DNA of 64,000 nucleotides, taken from Aeromonas enteropelogenes. GTDB lineage: Bacteria; Pseudomonadota; Gammaproteobacteria; Enterobacterales; Aeromonadaceae. The stretch is taken from NCBI RefSeq assembly GCF_000819845.1, contig NZ_CDCG01000004.1:62001-126000 (forward strand). The letters are read 5' to 3'. A program made the translations under genes and the position numbers. The notes under the pieces were generated by a model. It did no database searches. It saw nothing but the letters and a program-made list of their open reading frames with translations, and was not told the DNA's origin. Shown here piece by piece: positions 18,145 to 28,945 of this stretch (positions are counted from its first letter, which is position 1; every line of letters begins with the position of its first letter).

Positions 18145-18855
18145 ATGCATTTTTATCGCCGCTGGCAGCCGGTTGCTGCCATCTCGTTCGATCTCGACGA
18201 TACCCTCTATGACAACGGTCCCGCCATCGAGCGGGCCGAACAGTGGATGCTGGCTCACTTGCGCAGTGAATACCTGGCCACCGCCATGCTCGACCAAGCG
18301 CGCTGGCAGGCACTCAAGCGCGAGGTGCTGCTCGTATCTCCCGAGCTGCGCCACGACGTCAGCCTGGCCCGTGAACACTGCATTCGCGAAGCCATGATGG
18401 CGGGGGGGATGGCGGAATCTCAAGCCTCAGAAGAGGCGACCCGGGTCTTTGCTGCTTTTCTCGCCGAGCGCTCGCGGATCGAGGTGAGCGCATCGACCCA
18501 TGCCCTGCTGGCCCGTCTGGCGGAGCGTTATCCGTTGGCGGTCATCACCAATGGCAATCTGGACCTGGCGCAGGCCGGGCTGGCCGATTACTTCAGTCTG
18601 GTCTGCAAGGCCGGGGAGGGCGCGAGGATGAAGCCGGCGCCGGACATGTTCAGGCAGGTACAGGAGAACCTCGGCCTTGCTCCCGAGCAGATACTGCACG
18701 TCGGGGATCACCCTGAGACCGATGTGCTGGGGGCGCGCCTGCACGGTTTTCGCGCCGCCTGGCTCAACGAGCGGCAGCAGCCCTGGCGGCAGTTGAAGCT
18801 ATTGCCGGATGTGGAGCTGGCGACCCTGGATGAGCTGGGCGAGCTGCTGCTCTGA
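18145..18855 (+). CDS. yigB: HAD-family phosphatase YigB
   Basis: The start is ATG 18145 with GAGGAG 5 bp upstream. The 236-aa protein has HAD motif I DLDDTLYD (Asp16, Asp18), motif II ITNGN and the later GDHPETDVLGA motif. E. coli YigB dephosphorylates the riboflavin precursor 5-amino-6-(5-phosphoribitylamino)uracil and other substrates; the place after xerC supports orthology. uvrD, next in E. coli, is absent here. Confidence 0.88.
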   Translation: MHFYRRWQPVAAISFDLDDTLYDNGPAIERAEQWMLAHLRSEYLATAMLDQARWQALKREVLLVSPELRHDVSLAREHCIREAMMAGGMAESQASEEATRVFAAFLAERSRIEVSASTHALLARLAERYPLAVITNGNLDLAQAGLADYFSLVCKAGEGARMKPAPDMFRQVQENLGLAPEQILHVGDHPETDVLGARLHGFRAAWLNERQQPWRQLKLLPDVELATLDELGELLL

Positions 18856-18865
18856 TGCGGATCAT

Positions 18866-18888
18866 GAGCCCCGCCATATGCGGGGCTC
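18866..18888. terminator. Hairpin between yigB and the MscS gene
   Basis: GAGCCCCGC and GCGGGGCTC form a 9-bp GC-rich stem between convergent genes. Only short T or A tracts follow, so termination could be partial. Confidence 0.6.
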
Positions 18889-18914
18889 GGTTCCAAAAGA
18901 GGGCTGGTTTGCGG

Positions 18915-20441
18915 CTAGCGGCCCCTGAACAGGGTCATCAGCTTGTCCAGCAGGTCGCGCGGCGGGGTCAGCTGTTTCATTGACTCTGCCTCCCGTGCCA
19001 GCAAGGCCTGCTGCTCTTGCTGGCGCTCACTCAAGACCTGGTAGAGCGGCTCGACCAGGGATTCGCGCTGCAGCACCAGTGCCTGGAACATGGCCTGATT
19101 GATGCGGTAGGTTTCGACGGCCCCCAGGGCGCGCACGGTAAACGAGCTGGGCTCGCCGGTGAGCATGCTCAGCTCGCCGAAGAAGTCCCCAGCCTGCAGG
19201 GCGCCGAGCCGCAGCTCCCGCCCTTCCAGATGGACCAGCATCTCGGCCTCGCCTCGCACCAGCACAAACAGCCAGCCCGAGATCTCCCCCTGCTCCAGCA
19301 TGATGTCGCCGCTCACGAAGGGGGCGAACTTCACCTGATCCGCCAGCTGGGCCAGCTCCTCCTCCTGCAGCATGGCAAACAGCGGCAGCTTGCGCAGGGT
19401 GGCGGTGCGCTCGGCGGTATGCCGCTTGTGGCGCGCATCTTGATGCTGTTTCTCCTTGCTCATGAAGACGTTGAAGATGGGGGGCGTGAGGCGGCGATCG
19501 TTGCGACGCAGGGCTGCATCGACCAGGCTGCGCACCATGGAGTCGGTCGGATCGTCGCGAGCCAGATCGGTCAGCCAGTAGCGCACTGCATAGCGGGCTA
19601 TTCCCCCTTCCACGTTCATCAGCAGGCAGTCGGGGGGCGGTGATTTGGCGACGCAGGGCAGCTTGGTTTCCCGTAATGCCTTCTCGATCAGTGCAATGAT
19701 CTGGGTCGGCAGGGTATCCAGGGTGAGATCGAACCAGACCCAGCGCCGTAGTTGCAGGGGCTGGCCGCGCCGGCGCCCGAGCACGGTAAAGCGCTGCTTG
19801 AGCAGATGACTGTTGGGGATCACCACGGTTTCCCAGTTGCGGGTCTCTATGGTGGTGGCGCGCCAGTTGATCTCCACCACCCGGCCCTGGATGGTGTCCA
19901 CTTGCAACCAGTCACCGATGGCGATGGAGTTGTCGAGCTGAATCGAGACGCCGGCCAGCAGGTTGCCCAATGTGTCCTGCATGGCAAAGGCGATGACGGC
20001 GGTGATCACCGCCGAGGTGGTGACTATCTCTCCCAGCGCCATGCCGGAGGCATAGAGCCTGAACAGCCCCCAGCCGATGTAGCCGATGGTGATGACGATG
20101 TCGGCAATGATGCGCGGGATCTTCACATGGCAGAGGGGGAGCAGCAGCTCGAACAGCAGGATCCCCCAGAGTTTGACCAGCACCAGACCTGCCAGCAGGG
20201 TGGAGATCTCGATCAGCCAGTGGCGGGGCAGTGGCAGGCGAAACCAGCCTCCCTCCAGCTGGATCAGCAGTATGATGACCAGGCTGATGATCACGAACCC
20301 GAGTTCGGAGAGTTTCTCTCGCCGTTGCCCCGGGTTGCGCCAGAAGTGGATCAGCAGGAGTGACAGGGTGAGCAGGATCCAGAACGGGTGTTCCAGGATC
20401 CAGATCAGGGTCGGCAGCATGATGAGATTATCGCCAGACAT
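18915..20441 (-). CDS. MscS-family channel with C-terminal cyclic-nucleotide-binding-like domain
   Basis: The 508-aa protein has about five membrane segments, the MscS pore and beta domain (FAMQDTLGNLLAGVSIQLDNS, GRVVEINWRATTI, VVIPNSHLL), then a cNMP-binding fold from about residue 350. This is the bCNG architecture of the MscS superfamily. In the phosphate-binding cassette GELSMLTGEPSSFTVRA, the Arg that normally contacts the cyclic phosphate is Ser and the next small residue is Phe. Ligand binding is therefore doubtful. It may act as a small-conductance channel in the inner membrane. Confidence 0.88.
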   Translation of the reverse strand: MSGDNLIMLPTLIWILEHPFWILLTLSLLLIHFWRNPGQRREKLSELGFVIISLVIILLIQLEGGWFRLPLPRHWLIEISTLLAGLVLVKLWGILLFELLLPLCHVKIPRIIADIVITIGYIGWGLFRLYASGMALGEIVTTSAVITAVIAFAMQDTLGNLLAGVSIQLDNSIAIGDWLQVDTIQGRVVEINWRATTIETRNWETVVIPNSHLLKQRFTVLGRRRGQPLQLRRWVWFDLTLDTLPTQIIALIEKALRETKLPCVAKSPPPDCLLMNVEGGIARYAVRYWLTDLARDDPTDSMVRSLVDAALRRNDRRLTPPIFNVFMSKEKQHQDARHKRHTAERTATLRKLPLFAMLQEEELAQLADQVKFAPFVSGDIMLEQGEISGWLFVLVRGEAEMLVHLEGRELRLGALQAGDFFGELSMLTGEPSSFTVRALGAVETYRINQAMFQALVLQRESLVEPLYQVLSERQQEQQALLAREAESMKQLTPPRDLLDKLMTLFRGR

Positions 20442-20540
20442 AACAGCCCCTTGTGACTATTTACATCCAGCATAGTTGGAGTTGTGAGGGTAAATGGTGC
20501 AGCGGCGGGGCAATTTATTTATGCTGTGCCGAACAAGTCA

Positions 20541-20969
20541 ATGGAGTGCAATCTTGTGCAATTATCAAAGAAAATCATCTGCTTGATGGCGGTATGGCCA
20601 TTGGCGGGTTGTGATTTGCTGGTGGACAGATACAGGGTCGAGTTCAGGGACGGTTCCTGGCGCGAGATCGCCATCACGCCCTTTTCCAACGAGGTGCACT
20701 GGCGTGAAGGGTGCGCCACCGGCGAGGTGTTGAGCGACATGGCGCTGCCGCTCAAACGGGGGGACGTCGTCAATGGCCGGGAGCAGTTGCTGATCGGCGG
20801 CGAGCGATTCGAGCTCGACGACAACAAGCTCTATCGCAGCAACGGCATGGTATTTGGCCACTCTCCGGACTACATCCAGCGCGGGCTGAAGGGGCTGGAT
20901 AGCTGCCGCGAAATGCGCCTTCAGCGGGGCGCGCTGCCCAAGCTCAAGGCGCGTGGTTTCGACGAGTAA
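20541..20969 (+). CDS. Predicted lipoprotein of unknown function
   Basis: From the ATG at 20541 the 142-aa product has a signal sequence with lipobox LAGC (Cys24), then a mixed beta-rich domain with VEFRDGSWREIAI and GGERFELDDNKLYRS. I do not recognise the family. The open frame extends 19 codons upstream, but that stretch lacks a signal-peptide start. It faces the puuD-like gene with only 6 bp between the stops and no clear terminator. Confidence 0.7.
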   Translation: MECNLVQLSKKIICLMAVWPLAGCDLLVDRYRVEFRDGSWREIAITPFSNEVHWREGCATGEVLSDMALPLKRGDVVNGREQLLIGGERFELDDNKLYRSNGMVFGHSPDYIQRGLKGLDSCREMRLQRGALPKLKARGFDE

Positions 20970-20975
20970 CTCTCC

Positions 20976-21755
20976 TTAGGCTGCGAGGCGAGCGCTGCGT
21001 TGGCGGCAGGCATCGCCAAAAGCCTGGAATATCTTGATGGAGTGGGGGTTTTCGCTGGCCTTCCACTCCGGATGCCACTGCACCGCCAACAGGAAGGGGG
21101 AAATTGTCGGGGCGTGGATTGCCTCTATCAACCCGTCTTCCGCGTGAGCCAGCGGCTCCAGACCTTCACCCAGCCGGTCGATCCCCTGGCCATGGAGCGA
21201 GTTGACCGGGATGCTTTCCTCCCCCATCAGTTGGGCAAACCAGCTGCCTGGCACCAGATTGATGGGGTGGCTCTCGCCATACTGCTCATCGACCGGATCG
21301 TCGGCATCTTCCCGGTGATCGTCGTAGCCAGGCTCGCAGTACACCTTCTGATGAATATTCCCCCCCAGTGCCACGTTGATCTCCTGCATGCCGCGACAGA
21401 TCCCGAGGATCGGCAGCCCCCGCCGAAGCGCGGCCTTGATCAGTGGCAGATCGAACAGGTCACGCTCCCGATCCTGCTGCTTCTCCGGGGTGAGGTTCTC
21501 CTGACCGTAGAGCGCCGGATCTATGTTGGAGCCAGCCCCGCTCAGGTATACCCCGTCGGCCAGATCCAGATACTGCTCCAGATCGGCGGTGCCGCAACAG
21601 GTGGGCACCAGCAGCGGGACGCAACCGCTGATCTCCACCAGCGGGGCAATGTATTTGTGGGTCATAACCTGATAGGCGTGACCGTTACGGGGCTGGGCGC
21701 CCATGGTCATCAGCACGACAGGTTTGCGATTGCTAAAGGTTGTGGGATTGGGCAT
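20976..21755 (-). CDS. Class I glutamine amidotransferase-like hydrolase (PuuD-like, peptidase C26)
   Basis: The 259-aa protein has the nucleophile motif GICRGMQ with Cys120 and the His-Glu pair QWHPEW near residue 230. It matches gamma-glutamyl-GABA hydrolase PuuD, which releases GABA in putrescine breakdown. No other puu gene is nearby, so the exact gamma-glutamyl substrate is inferred from family only. Confidence 0.85.
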   Translation of the reverse strand: MPNPTTFSNRKPVVLMTMGAQPRNGHAYQVMTHKYIAPLVEISGCVPLLVPTCCGTADLEQYLDLADGVYLSGAGSNIDPALYGQENLTPEKQQDRERDLFDLPLIKAALRRGLPILGICRGMQEINVALGGNIHQKVYCEPGYDDHREDADDPVDEQYGESHPINLVPGSWFAQLMGEESIPVNSLHGQGIDRLGEGLEPLAHAEDGLIEAIHAPTISPFLLAVQWHPEWKASENPHSIKIFQAFGDACRQRSARLAA

Positions 21756-22104
21756 AGGGCACCTTGGCTATCCTTGGCGGTGAAGTCTCGTCCTGTGCCT
21801 TGGGCAAGCCCTTGCAACTCCATGTTTGGCAAAGGCATGCCGAAGGCATGATCTCGCAATCCCGTGTTGCATGGGGTCAGCATCGTCGATCGGAGCGGAC
21901 AGCAACAGCCGGGATCTTCTTTCCAGTCTGCCAATGCCGTTCAATATGTCAAACAAAATGATGCAATATTGTTAACAAAATAAAAATGGTATCGCTTGAG
22001 AGCCCCTTTATATGGGTGTTTAGTGCGTATGGGTAGCTTGCCAAGTAGAGTCTGTGGTGGATATATTAAACGCAGAGAAAAAGGGGATGTTAAGGGGGCA
22101 ATGA
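21756..22104. other. Intergenic region puuD-like/darP
   Basis: About 350 bp upstream of the minus-strand puuD-like gene. On the minus strand TTTGACA occurs near 21950, but no matching -10 was found at 16-18 bp. TTGTTAACAA at 21969-21978 is a 10-bp palindrome of unknown meaning. No gene is supported. Confidence 0.5.
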
Positions 22105-22135
22105 CAAACACGCCTCCGCAGGGGAGGCGTGTTGC
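22105..22135 (-). terminator. Terminator of darP
   Basis: AACACGCCTCC and GGAGGCGTGTT form an 11-bp stem, with a T-rich tail (TTTGTCATT) on the minus strand, just after the darP stop. Confidence 0.75.
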
Positions 22136-22140
22136 GGGGA

Positions 22141-22665
22141 TCACAGCAGATCTTCGATTTCGCCGCGCAGATACTGGTAAATCTCGCGGAAGGCCACCGG
22201 CGGTTTGTTCAGCTCCCGCTCCTTGTTGGCGTTGCGGATCAGCTGGCGCAGTTTCTGGCGGTCCAGCTCGTGGAACTGGGCCATCAGTTCGTTGAGGGCG
22301 CTGTCCCCTTCGCTGATCAGCCGTTCCCGCCACTGCTCCAGACGGTGCAGGCGAGCATTCACGGTGGAGTGACGGTTCTTGATGATGGAGAGCGCTTCGG
22401 CGATGGGTTCCACATCCCGGCTGCGCATCAGGCGGCCGATGAACTGCAGATGGCGGCGGAAGGATTCATCCTTCTTCGGCTTGAGTTTGCGGCCCAGCTC
22501 GACAGCCTCGGCCAGCTCTTCATCCAGCGGGATCTTCTCCAGCTCGCTATGGCTGAGGGAGACGATCTCCTCACCCATCTTCTGCAAGGCCTCGGCGTCG
22601 CGCTTGAGCTGGCTCTTGCTGGGGCCCCAGTCTTCCCAATCGTTGTCGTCTTGATAGTGACTCAT
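22141..22665 (-). CDS. darP: Ribosome biogenesis factor DarP (YjgA)
   Basis: The 174-aa highly charged helical protein matches the YjgA family from start to end, including PSKSQLKRDAEALQKMGEE and ARLHRLEQWRERLISEGD. It binds pre-50S ribosomal particles and promotes peptidyl-transferase-centre maturation. It is divergent from pmbA, the arrangement known in E. coli and Vibrio. Confidence 0.93.
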   Translation of the reverse strand: MSHYQDDNDWEDWGPSKSQLKRDAEALQKMGEEIVSLSHSELEKIPLDEELAEAVELGRKLKPKKDESFRRHLQFIGRLMRSRDVEPIAEALSIIKNRHSTVNARLHRLEQWRERLISEGDSALNELMAQFHELDRQKLRQLIRNANKERELNKPPVAFREIYQYLRGEIEDLL

Positions 22666-22778
22666 CGGTCTCTTGATTCCTGTCTTTCACGTTTGGCGGA
22701 TATGTTACCAGCTTCTCCCGCTGGGCGCAGGGGTCTGATATGCTTAGCCCCTTTCCTTCCTTCATACAGATGTGAGTT

Positions 22779-24122
22779 ATGGATCAGCAAGACCAAATCC
22801 GCCAGGATCAAGCCCATCTCGAGGCCGTGGTTGCCGAGGCCCTGGAGATAGCCAAAGGACTGGGCGCCTCGCTGGCCGAAGTCTCCATCAGCAAGCAGAC
22901 CGGGCTGTCGGTGAACACCCGGGGCTGTGAACTGGAAAGCATCGAATTCAACAAGGATGGGGCACTGGGCATCGCCGTCTATCGCGACGGTTGCAAGGGG
23001 TCCTCCTCGACCACGGACCTGAGCAAGCCGGCCATTCGTGCCGCCGTCGAGGCGGCGATGGAAATTGCCCGTCACACCTCTCCCGACGACTGTGCCGGCT
23101 TGGCGCCCGCCGAACTGCTGGCCTGGGATGCCCCGGATCTGCAGCTGTGCCATCCGGTGGCCCTCGATCCCCAGCATGGCATCGAACTGGCCATCGAGTG
23201 CGAGCGGCTGGCGCTGGGGCGCGATGCGCGCATCAAGCACTCCGATGGTGCCGGCTTCTCCAGCCACCTCGGCATCAAGGTCTATGGCAACAGTCACGGC
23301 TTCGTCAAAGGCTATGCGGCGTCGCGCAACTCCCTGAGCTGCGTGCTGATCGGCGAGCAGGATGGCGACATGCAGCGGGATTACGGCTACTCCTCCAGCC
23401 GTACCCTCGAGGGGCTGTGGAGCCCGCAGCGCATCGCCGACGAGGCGGTGGAGCGCACCCTATCTCGTCTCGGCGCCCGCAAGATCGCCACCCGCCATGC
23501 TCCCGTGCTGTTTCATCCCGATACGGCGGCCGGGCTGTGGGGCCACCTGGTGATGGCCATCAGCGGTGGCAATCTTTACCGCAAGTCGAGCTTCCTGCTC
23601 GATAAGTTGGGCAAGCAGATCCTGCCCAAGTGGCTCACCATCCAGGAGTTCCCCCACCTGCCGGGCGGCCTGGCCAGTACCCCGTTTGACGGGGAAGGGG
23701 TGCTCACCCGCGACATGGATATAGTGCGCAACGGCGAGCTGATGAGCTGGCTGCTCACCTCCTACTCTGCCCGCAAGCTGGGGCTCACCACCACGGGCCA
23801 TGCCGGCGGCATCCACAACTGGCAGGTATCCAATACCGGTCAGGATTTCCAGGGGATGCTCAAGGAGATGGGCACCGGCCTGCTGGTGACCGAGCTGATG
23901 GGGCAGGGGGTCAACATCGTCAATGGTGACTACTCCCGCGGCGCCGCCGGTTTCTGGGTTGAAAATGGAGAAATCGCCTATCCGGTTGAGGAGATCACCA
24001 TCGCCGGCAATTTGGCTGATATGTTCAGCCACATAGTGGCGGTGGGTTGCGACGAGGATGAACGCTCCAGCCTCAAGACCGGCTCAGTGCTGGTCGAGAA
24101 CATGAAGCTGGCGGGGCATTAA
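22779..24122 (+). CDS. pmbA: Metalloprotease PmbA (TldE)
   Basis: The 447-aa protein matches PmbA, the TldE partner of TldD; the pair degrades unfolded peptides and processes microcin and CcdA substrates. Recognisable segments are TRGCELESIEFNKDGALGI and TTTGHAGGIHNWQVSNTG. PmbA lacks the zinc HExxxH motif of TldD, as expected. It is a single gene with a strong terminator. Confidence 0.94.
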   Translation: MDQQDQIRQDQAHLEAVVAEALEIAKGLGASLAEVSISKQTGLSVNTRGCELESIEFNKDGALGIAVYRDGCKGSSSTTDLSKPAIRAAVEAAMEIARHTSPDDCAGLAPAELLAWDAPDLQLCHPVALDPQHGIELAIECERLALGRDARIKHSDGAGFSSHLGIKVYGNSHGFVKGYAASRNSLSCVLIGEQDGDMQRDYGYSSSRTLEGLWSPQRIADEAVERTLSRLGARKIATRHAPVLFHPDTAAGLWGHLVMAISGGNLYRKSSFLLDKLGKQILPKWLTIQEFPHLPGGLASTPFDGEGVLTRDMDIVRNGELMSWLLTSYSARKLGLTTTGHAGGIHNWQVSNTGQDFQGMLKEMGTGLLVTELMGQGVNIVNGDYSRGAAGFWVENGEIAYPVEEITIAGNLADMFSHIVAVGCDEDERSSLKTGSVLVENMKLAGH

Positions 24123-24155
24123 TCCTCCGCCCGTTCGAACCGATCAGCCGGCATG

Positions 24156-24192
24156 AAAAAGGCCCCCTCGCGTTGGCGAGGGGGCCTTTTTA
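24156..24192. terminator. Bidirectional terminator pmbA/murA
   Basis: GGCCCCCTCGC and GCGAGGGGGCC form an 11-bp stem flanked by A5 and T5, between convergent genes. Confidence 0.92.
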
Positions 24193-24216
24193 TCAGCCGT
24201 GATCAAGGGGTGGCAA

Positions 24217-25491
<1,275 letters not shown>

Positions 25492-25749
25492 TCAGGAGGG
25501 CAATAGGAATTTACGTTCGCGCTTCCACTCGGCTTCGGTAAAGGCCTTGATGGAGAGGGCGTGAATGGCGTTGCTGGCGATCTTGTCCATCAGCGGGGCA
25601 TAGATGGCCTGCTGTTTCTTGACTCGGCTCATACCGTCAAACATGTCGCCGACGGCAATCACCTGGTAGTGGCTGCCATCCCCTTTGACATGGACTTCGG
25701 ACAATGGCAGAGCCTCAAGGAGTATCGCTTCAATTTCAGAGACTTGCAT
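25492..25749 (-). CDS. ibaG: BolA-family protein IbaG (YrbA)
   Basis: The 85-aa protein has the BolA fold signature, ending [17 protein letters not shown], with the conserved His used for shared [2Fe-2S] binding with monothiol glutaredoxins. Its place between mlaB and murA identifies it as IbaG rather than BolA. Its start overlaps the mlaB stop by one base. Confidence 0.93.
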   Translation of the reverse strand: MQVSEIEAILLEALPLSEVHVKGDGSHYQVIAVGDMFDGMSRVKKQQAIYAPLMDKIASNAIHALSIKAFTEAEWKRERKFLLPS

Positions 25750-26021
25750 TATGCGTCCTCAGTTGTGAGCGGGGTTGATTGAAACAGACTGGCCACCCCG
25801 TAGAGGTTGGCCAGGGTATAGAAATCAGTGGAGGCGCCCACCAGTTGCGGTGTGGCGCCTCGTGCCAGGGCGGCTTTGGCCCATTTGACCAGCAGGGCCA
25901 GGCCGGCGGAGTCCAGGGTGGTGACCTGGCTCAGCTCCAGCTTGTCATCCTGCCACCAGTCGGCGCGGCGTTGCCACAGGTCATTGACCTGTGGCGCCTG
26001 CAGCTCGCCCCTGAAGATCAT
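25749..26021 (-). CDS. mlaB: MlaB, STAS-domain subunit of the phospholipid transporter
   Basis: The start is the ATG at 26019-26021, overlapping the mlaC stop (ATGA); the longer open frame runs back inside mlaC. The 90-aa STAS protein has [14 protein letters not shown], with Asp37/Ser38 at the typical loop. It binds MlaF in the cytosol and supports activity of the MlaFEDB ABC complex. Confidence 0.92.
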   Translation of the reverse strand: MIFRGELQAPQVNDLWQRRADWWQDDKLELSQVTTLDSAGLALLVKWAKAALARGATPQLVGASTDFYTLANLYGVASLFQSTPLTTEDA

Positions 26022-26650
26022 GACTTGATCACCAGCGGCTTGGCGTTGTGCTCGCGCAGCTGGGCGATCACTGCATCGATGCCGTCCTGGCGAATGAGGC
26101 CACCTAGCTCGCTCTGTTTGGCGGAGAGCAGGCTGATCCCCTCGGCGACCATGTCGAAGGCTTTCCATTCGCCGGTCTTGTTGTTCTTGCGCAGCTTGAA
26201 CTCGAGGAAGATATCCGGCTTGCCGGCCTCTTTCACGCTGACGTTGACGGCAGTGATGTTGCCGTTGGGTGCCTTGCCCGGCTCGACCTTGACGGTCTGC
26301 TTGTCGAAGTGGGCCAGGGCATCGGCGTAGGAGCTCACCATGTACTCGGTGAAGACCTCGACGAAGGCGTCGCGCTGGGCCGGGGTGGTCTGCTTGATCT
26401 GGTTGCCAAGCACCTTGTAGGCGGCGAAGCGGTTATCCACGTAGGGCAGCAGCTCCTCGCGGATGATGACGCGCAGGTGGTCAGGGTTGCTTTTGATCTG
26501 TGCCTGATCGGCCTTCAGACGAGCGAAGGTCTGCTTGGCGGCCATGTCGACCAGCGCATTGGGATCGGTGGCGTCCACCGCGGCCTGGGCGGAGAGGGAA
26601 AAGAGCATGCTGGTCATCAGGCCCAGCAGCAGGGCGATCTTCTTGAACAT
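26018..26650 (-). CDS. mlaC: MlaC, periplasmic phospholipid carrier
   Basis: The 210-aa protein has a signal peptide (about 1-23, ending SAQA) and the toluene-tolerance/Ttg2D fold with ADQAQIKSNPDHLRVIIREE and FAAYKVLGN. MlaC ferries phospholipid between the MlaA-porin complex in the outer membrane and MlaD in the inner membrane. Confidence 0.95.
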   Translation of the reverse strand: MFKKIALLLGLMTSMLFSLSAQAAVDATDPNALVDMAAKQTFARLKADQAQIKSNPDHLRVIIREELLPYVDNRFAAYKVLGNQIKQTTPAQRDAFVEVFTEYMVSSYADALAHFDKQTVKVEPGKAPNGNITAVNVSVKEAGKPDIFLEFKLRKNNKTGEWKAFDMVAEGISLLSAKQSELGGLIRQDGIDAVIAQLREHNAKPLVIKS

Positions 26651-26659
26651 GGTTACTCC

Positions 26660-27151
26660 TTACTTGCTGTCTGATTTGCTATCGGAGGATTGGCTGTAGA
26701 GGAACTTGCCAATCAGATCTTCCAGCACGATGGCGGATTTGGTGTCTTCAATCATGTCACCATCCTTGAGCATGCCGGTGCCCATATCCTCATCGGTGAA
26801 GCCCGGGGTCAGACCTATGTACTGCTCGCCGAGCAGGCCGGAGGTGAGGATGGAGAGAGAGCTGGTTTCGGAAAACTCGCCTGCACTCTTTTGCATCTGC
26901 AGGGTGATTTCGGGAACCTGGGTTTGCGGGTCGAGTGTAATGTCGCTCACCCGACCGACCACCACGCCACCGACCTTGACCGGAGAGCGTACTTTCAGGC
27001 CGCCGATATTATCGAAATGCGCGTGCAGGGTATAGGTTTCTCCCTCCGGTTTGAAGCTCAAACCGGCCACTTGCAGAGCCAGTGCCAGAATGGCACCGAT
27101 GCCAGCCAGCATGAAGAGGCCGACCAAGAATTCTACTTTGCTGAACTTCAT
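26660..27151 (-). CDS. mlaD: MlaD, MCE-domain subunit
   Basis: The start is ATG at 27149-27151 (MKFSKVEFLVGLFML); the longer frame overlaps mlaE. The 163-aa protein has one N-terminal membrane helix (8-29) and an MCE domain with FDNIGGLKVRSPVKVGGVVV and LTSGLLGEQYIGL. It forms the hexameric periplasmic ring of the transporter. Confidence 0.95.
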   Translation of the reverse strand: MKFSKVEFLVGLFMLAGIGAILALALQVAGLSFKPEGETYTLHAHFDNIGGLKVRSPVKVGGVVVGRVSDITLDPQTQVPEITLQMQKSAGEFSETSSLSILTSGLLGEQYIGLTPGFTDEDMGTGMLKDGDMIEDTKSAIVLEDLIGKFLYSQSSDSKSDSK

Positions 27152-27158
27152 CTTTACC

Positions 27159-27938
27159 TTATCCAAACATGACTGCGGTGAGTATAAAATCCAGACCGAG
27201 CACGGCCAGGGATGAGTGAACCACGGTGCGGGTCGTGGCCTGGCTGATCCCGGCCGAGGTCGGCTTGGCATCATAACCGTTGAAAAGGGCAATCCAGGTG
27301 ACCACAAGGGCGAAGATCAGGCTCTTGATGGCACCTTGCATGATGTCATCCTGCCAGTCGACGGAGGCCTGCATGGCGGACCAGAAGCCCCCTTCATCCA
27401 CTCCCAGCCAGTCCACGCCGACCAGCTTGCCACCAAAGATGCCGATCAGGCTGAACATGAAGGCCAGCAGCGGCATGCTGATGACCCCGGCCCAGAAGCG
27501 GGGTGCCACCACCCGGCGCAGGGGGTCTACCGCCATCATCTCAAGGCTGGAGAGTTGTTCGGTGGCCTTCATCAGGCCGATTTCCGCGGTCAGGGCAGAA
27601 CCCGCGCGGCCGGCAAACAGCAGGGCGGTCACCACAGGACCCAGTTCCCGCAGCAGGGAGAGGGAGACCAGAGGGCCCAGGCTCTGCTCGGCACCGAAGT
27701 CTTTCAGTACGTTGTAGCCCTGCAAGGAGAGCACCATGCCGATGAACAGACCAGACACCAGAATGATGGCCACCGACTGCACCCCGACCACATAAAGTTG
27801 CTGGATCAGCAGCGGGAAGTGCTTGCGCGGCTCGGGTTTGCCCGCCAGCGCATGGAACAGCATGATGGTCGCCCGGCCGATGGCGGTAATGAAACGTACG
27901 CCGCGTCGTCCCAGCTTACTTATTTGGCTTGTCAACAT
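27159..27938 (-). CDS. mlaE: MlaE, permease subunit
   Basis: The 259-aa integral membrane protein shows the MlaE/permease pattern, with GFLGPLVS-like loop [19 protein letters not shown] and [19 protein letters not shown]. It makes the membrane core of the ABC phospholipid transporter. It overlaps mlaF by one base. Confidence 0.95.
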   Translation of the reverse strand: MLTSQISKLGRRGVRFITAIGRATIMLFHALAGKPEPRKHFPLLIQQLYVVGVQSVAIILVSGLFIGMVLSLQGYNVLKDFGAEQSLGPLVSLSLLRELGPVVTALLFAGRAGSALTAEIGLMKATEQLSSLEMMAVDPLRRVVAPRFWAGVISMPLLAFMFSLIGIFGGKLVGVDWLGVDEGGFWSAMQASVDWQDDIMQGAIKSLIFALVVTWIALFNGYDAKPTSAGISQATTRTVVHSSLAVLGLDFILTAVMFG

Positions 27939-28738
27939 CAGAGATCCTGTAGCAGGTCGCCTGCCGGAAAATGAAACGGAACAGGACCGTCGGGCAATCC
28001 TTTCAGGAACTGCTCGACTTCGGGGTTGTGCTCCTCGCGCAGTTGCGCCGGCGTGCCGTGGGCCACCACCTGGCGGTTGGCAATGATGTAGGCGTAATCG
28101 GCGATGCCGAGCACCTCCTTCACATCGTGGGTGACGATGACGGAGGTGATGCCGAGGGCATTGTTCAACTCCTTGATCAGCTTCACCAGCACCGCCATGG
28201 TGATGGGATCCTGACCGACGAAGGGTTCGTCATACATGATGAGGTCGGGGTCGAGCGCGATGGCCCGTGCCAGCGCCGCGCGCCGTGCCATGCCGCCGGA
28301 GAGCTCGGATGGCATCAGCTTCGCCGCCCCGCGCAGCCCCACGGCCTGCAGCTTCATCATGACGATGGTGTGGATCAGTTCTTCCGGCAGGCCTGAGTGC
28401 TCGCGCAGCGGGAAGGCCACGTTGTCGTAGACCGTCATGCCGGTGAACAGGGCGCCGCTCTGAAACAGCATGCTCATCCGCTTGCGCACCTCGTAGAGGC
28501 GCGAACGGGAGAGGCTGGGGATATCTTCCCCGTCAAACAGGATGTGACCGGACTCGGGCTTGAGCTGGCCACCGATCAGCCGCAGCAAGGTGGTCTTGCC
28601 GATGCCGCTCGGGCCCATGACGGCGGTGACCTGGCCACGGGGAATGGTCAGGTTGATCCCGTCATACAACAGCCTATCTCCGTGACTGAAGGTCAGGTCG
28701 GAGATGGTGATCAGGTCATTGTTCAAACAATTGTCCAT
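27938..28738 (-). CDS. mlaF: MlaF, ATPase subunit
   Basis: The 266-aa ABC ATPase has Walker [10 protein letters not shown], signature [14 protein letters not shown] and Walker [15 protein letters not shown] start at ATG 28736-28738; an in-frame TTG three codons upstream is possible and neither has a strong ribosome site. It is first in the minus-strand mla operon and divergent from kdsD. Confidence 0.93.
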   Translation of the reverse strand: MDNCLNNDLITISDLTFSHGDRLLYDGINLTIPRGQVTAVMGPSGIGKTTLLRLIGGQLKPESGHILFDGEDIPSLSRSRLYEVRKRMSMLFQSGALFTGMTVYDNVAFPLREHSGLPEELIHTIVMMKLQAVGLRGAAKLMPSELSGGMARRAALARAIALDPDLIMYDEPFVGQDPITMAVLVKLIKELNNALGITSVIVTHDVKEVLGIADYAYIIANRQVVAHGTPAQLREEHNPEVEQFLKGLPDGPVPFHFPAGDLLQDL

Positions 28739-28945
28739 CCGGTGCAAATGAGGAGCGAATTTTATGGGCTAGTCTAGGTCTAAGCAACATCAAGGAACAA
28801 CTATTGAACAGGCTGGCAGCCCGTTTGTACGCCAAATTTGTGTAACAAAGTGCGTCATCCAGCCGGGGATCCACCATCCGATTCGCTTATCCGGACAGAC
28901 TTTTTTATAATCCCGCAGCTAATTTCGGCCCGGAGCTGTGTCTTT

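Noticed and set aside
21941..22333. 130-aa minus-strand frame across the darP terminator
   Set aside because: It begins inside darP in the wrong frame and runs through the terminator.
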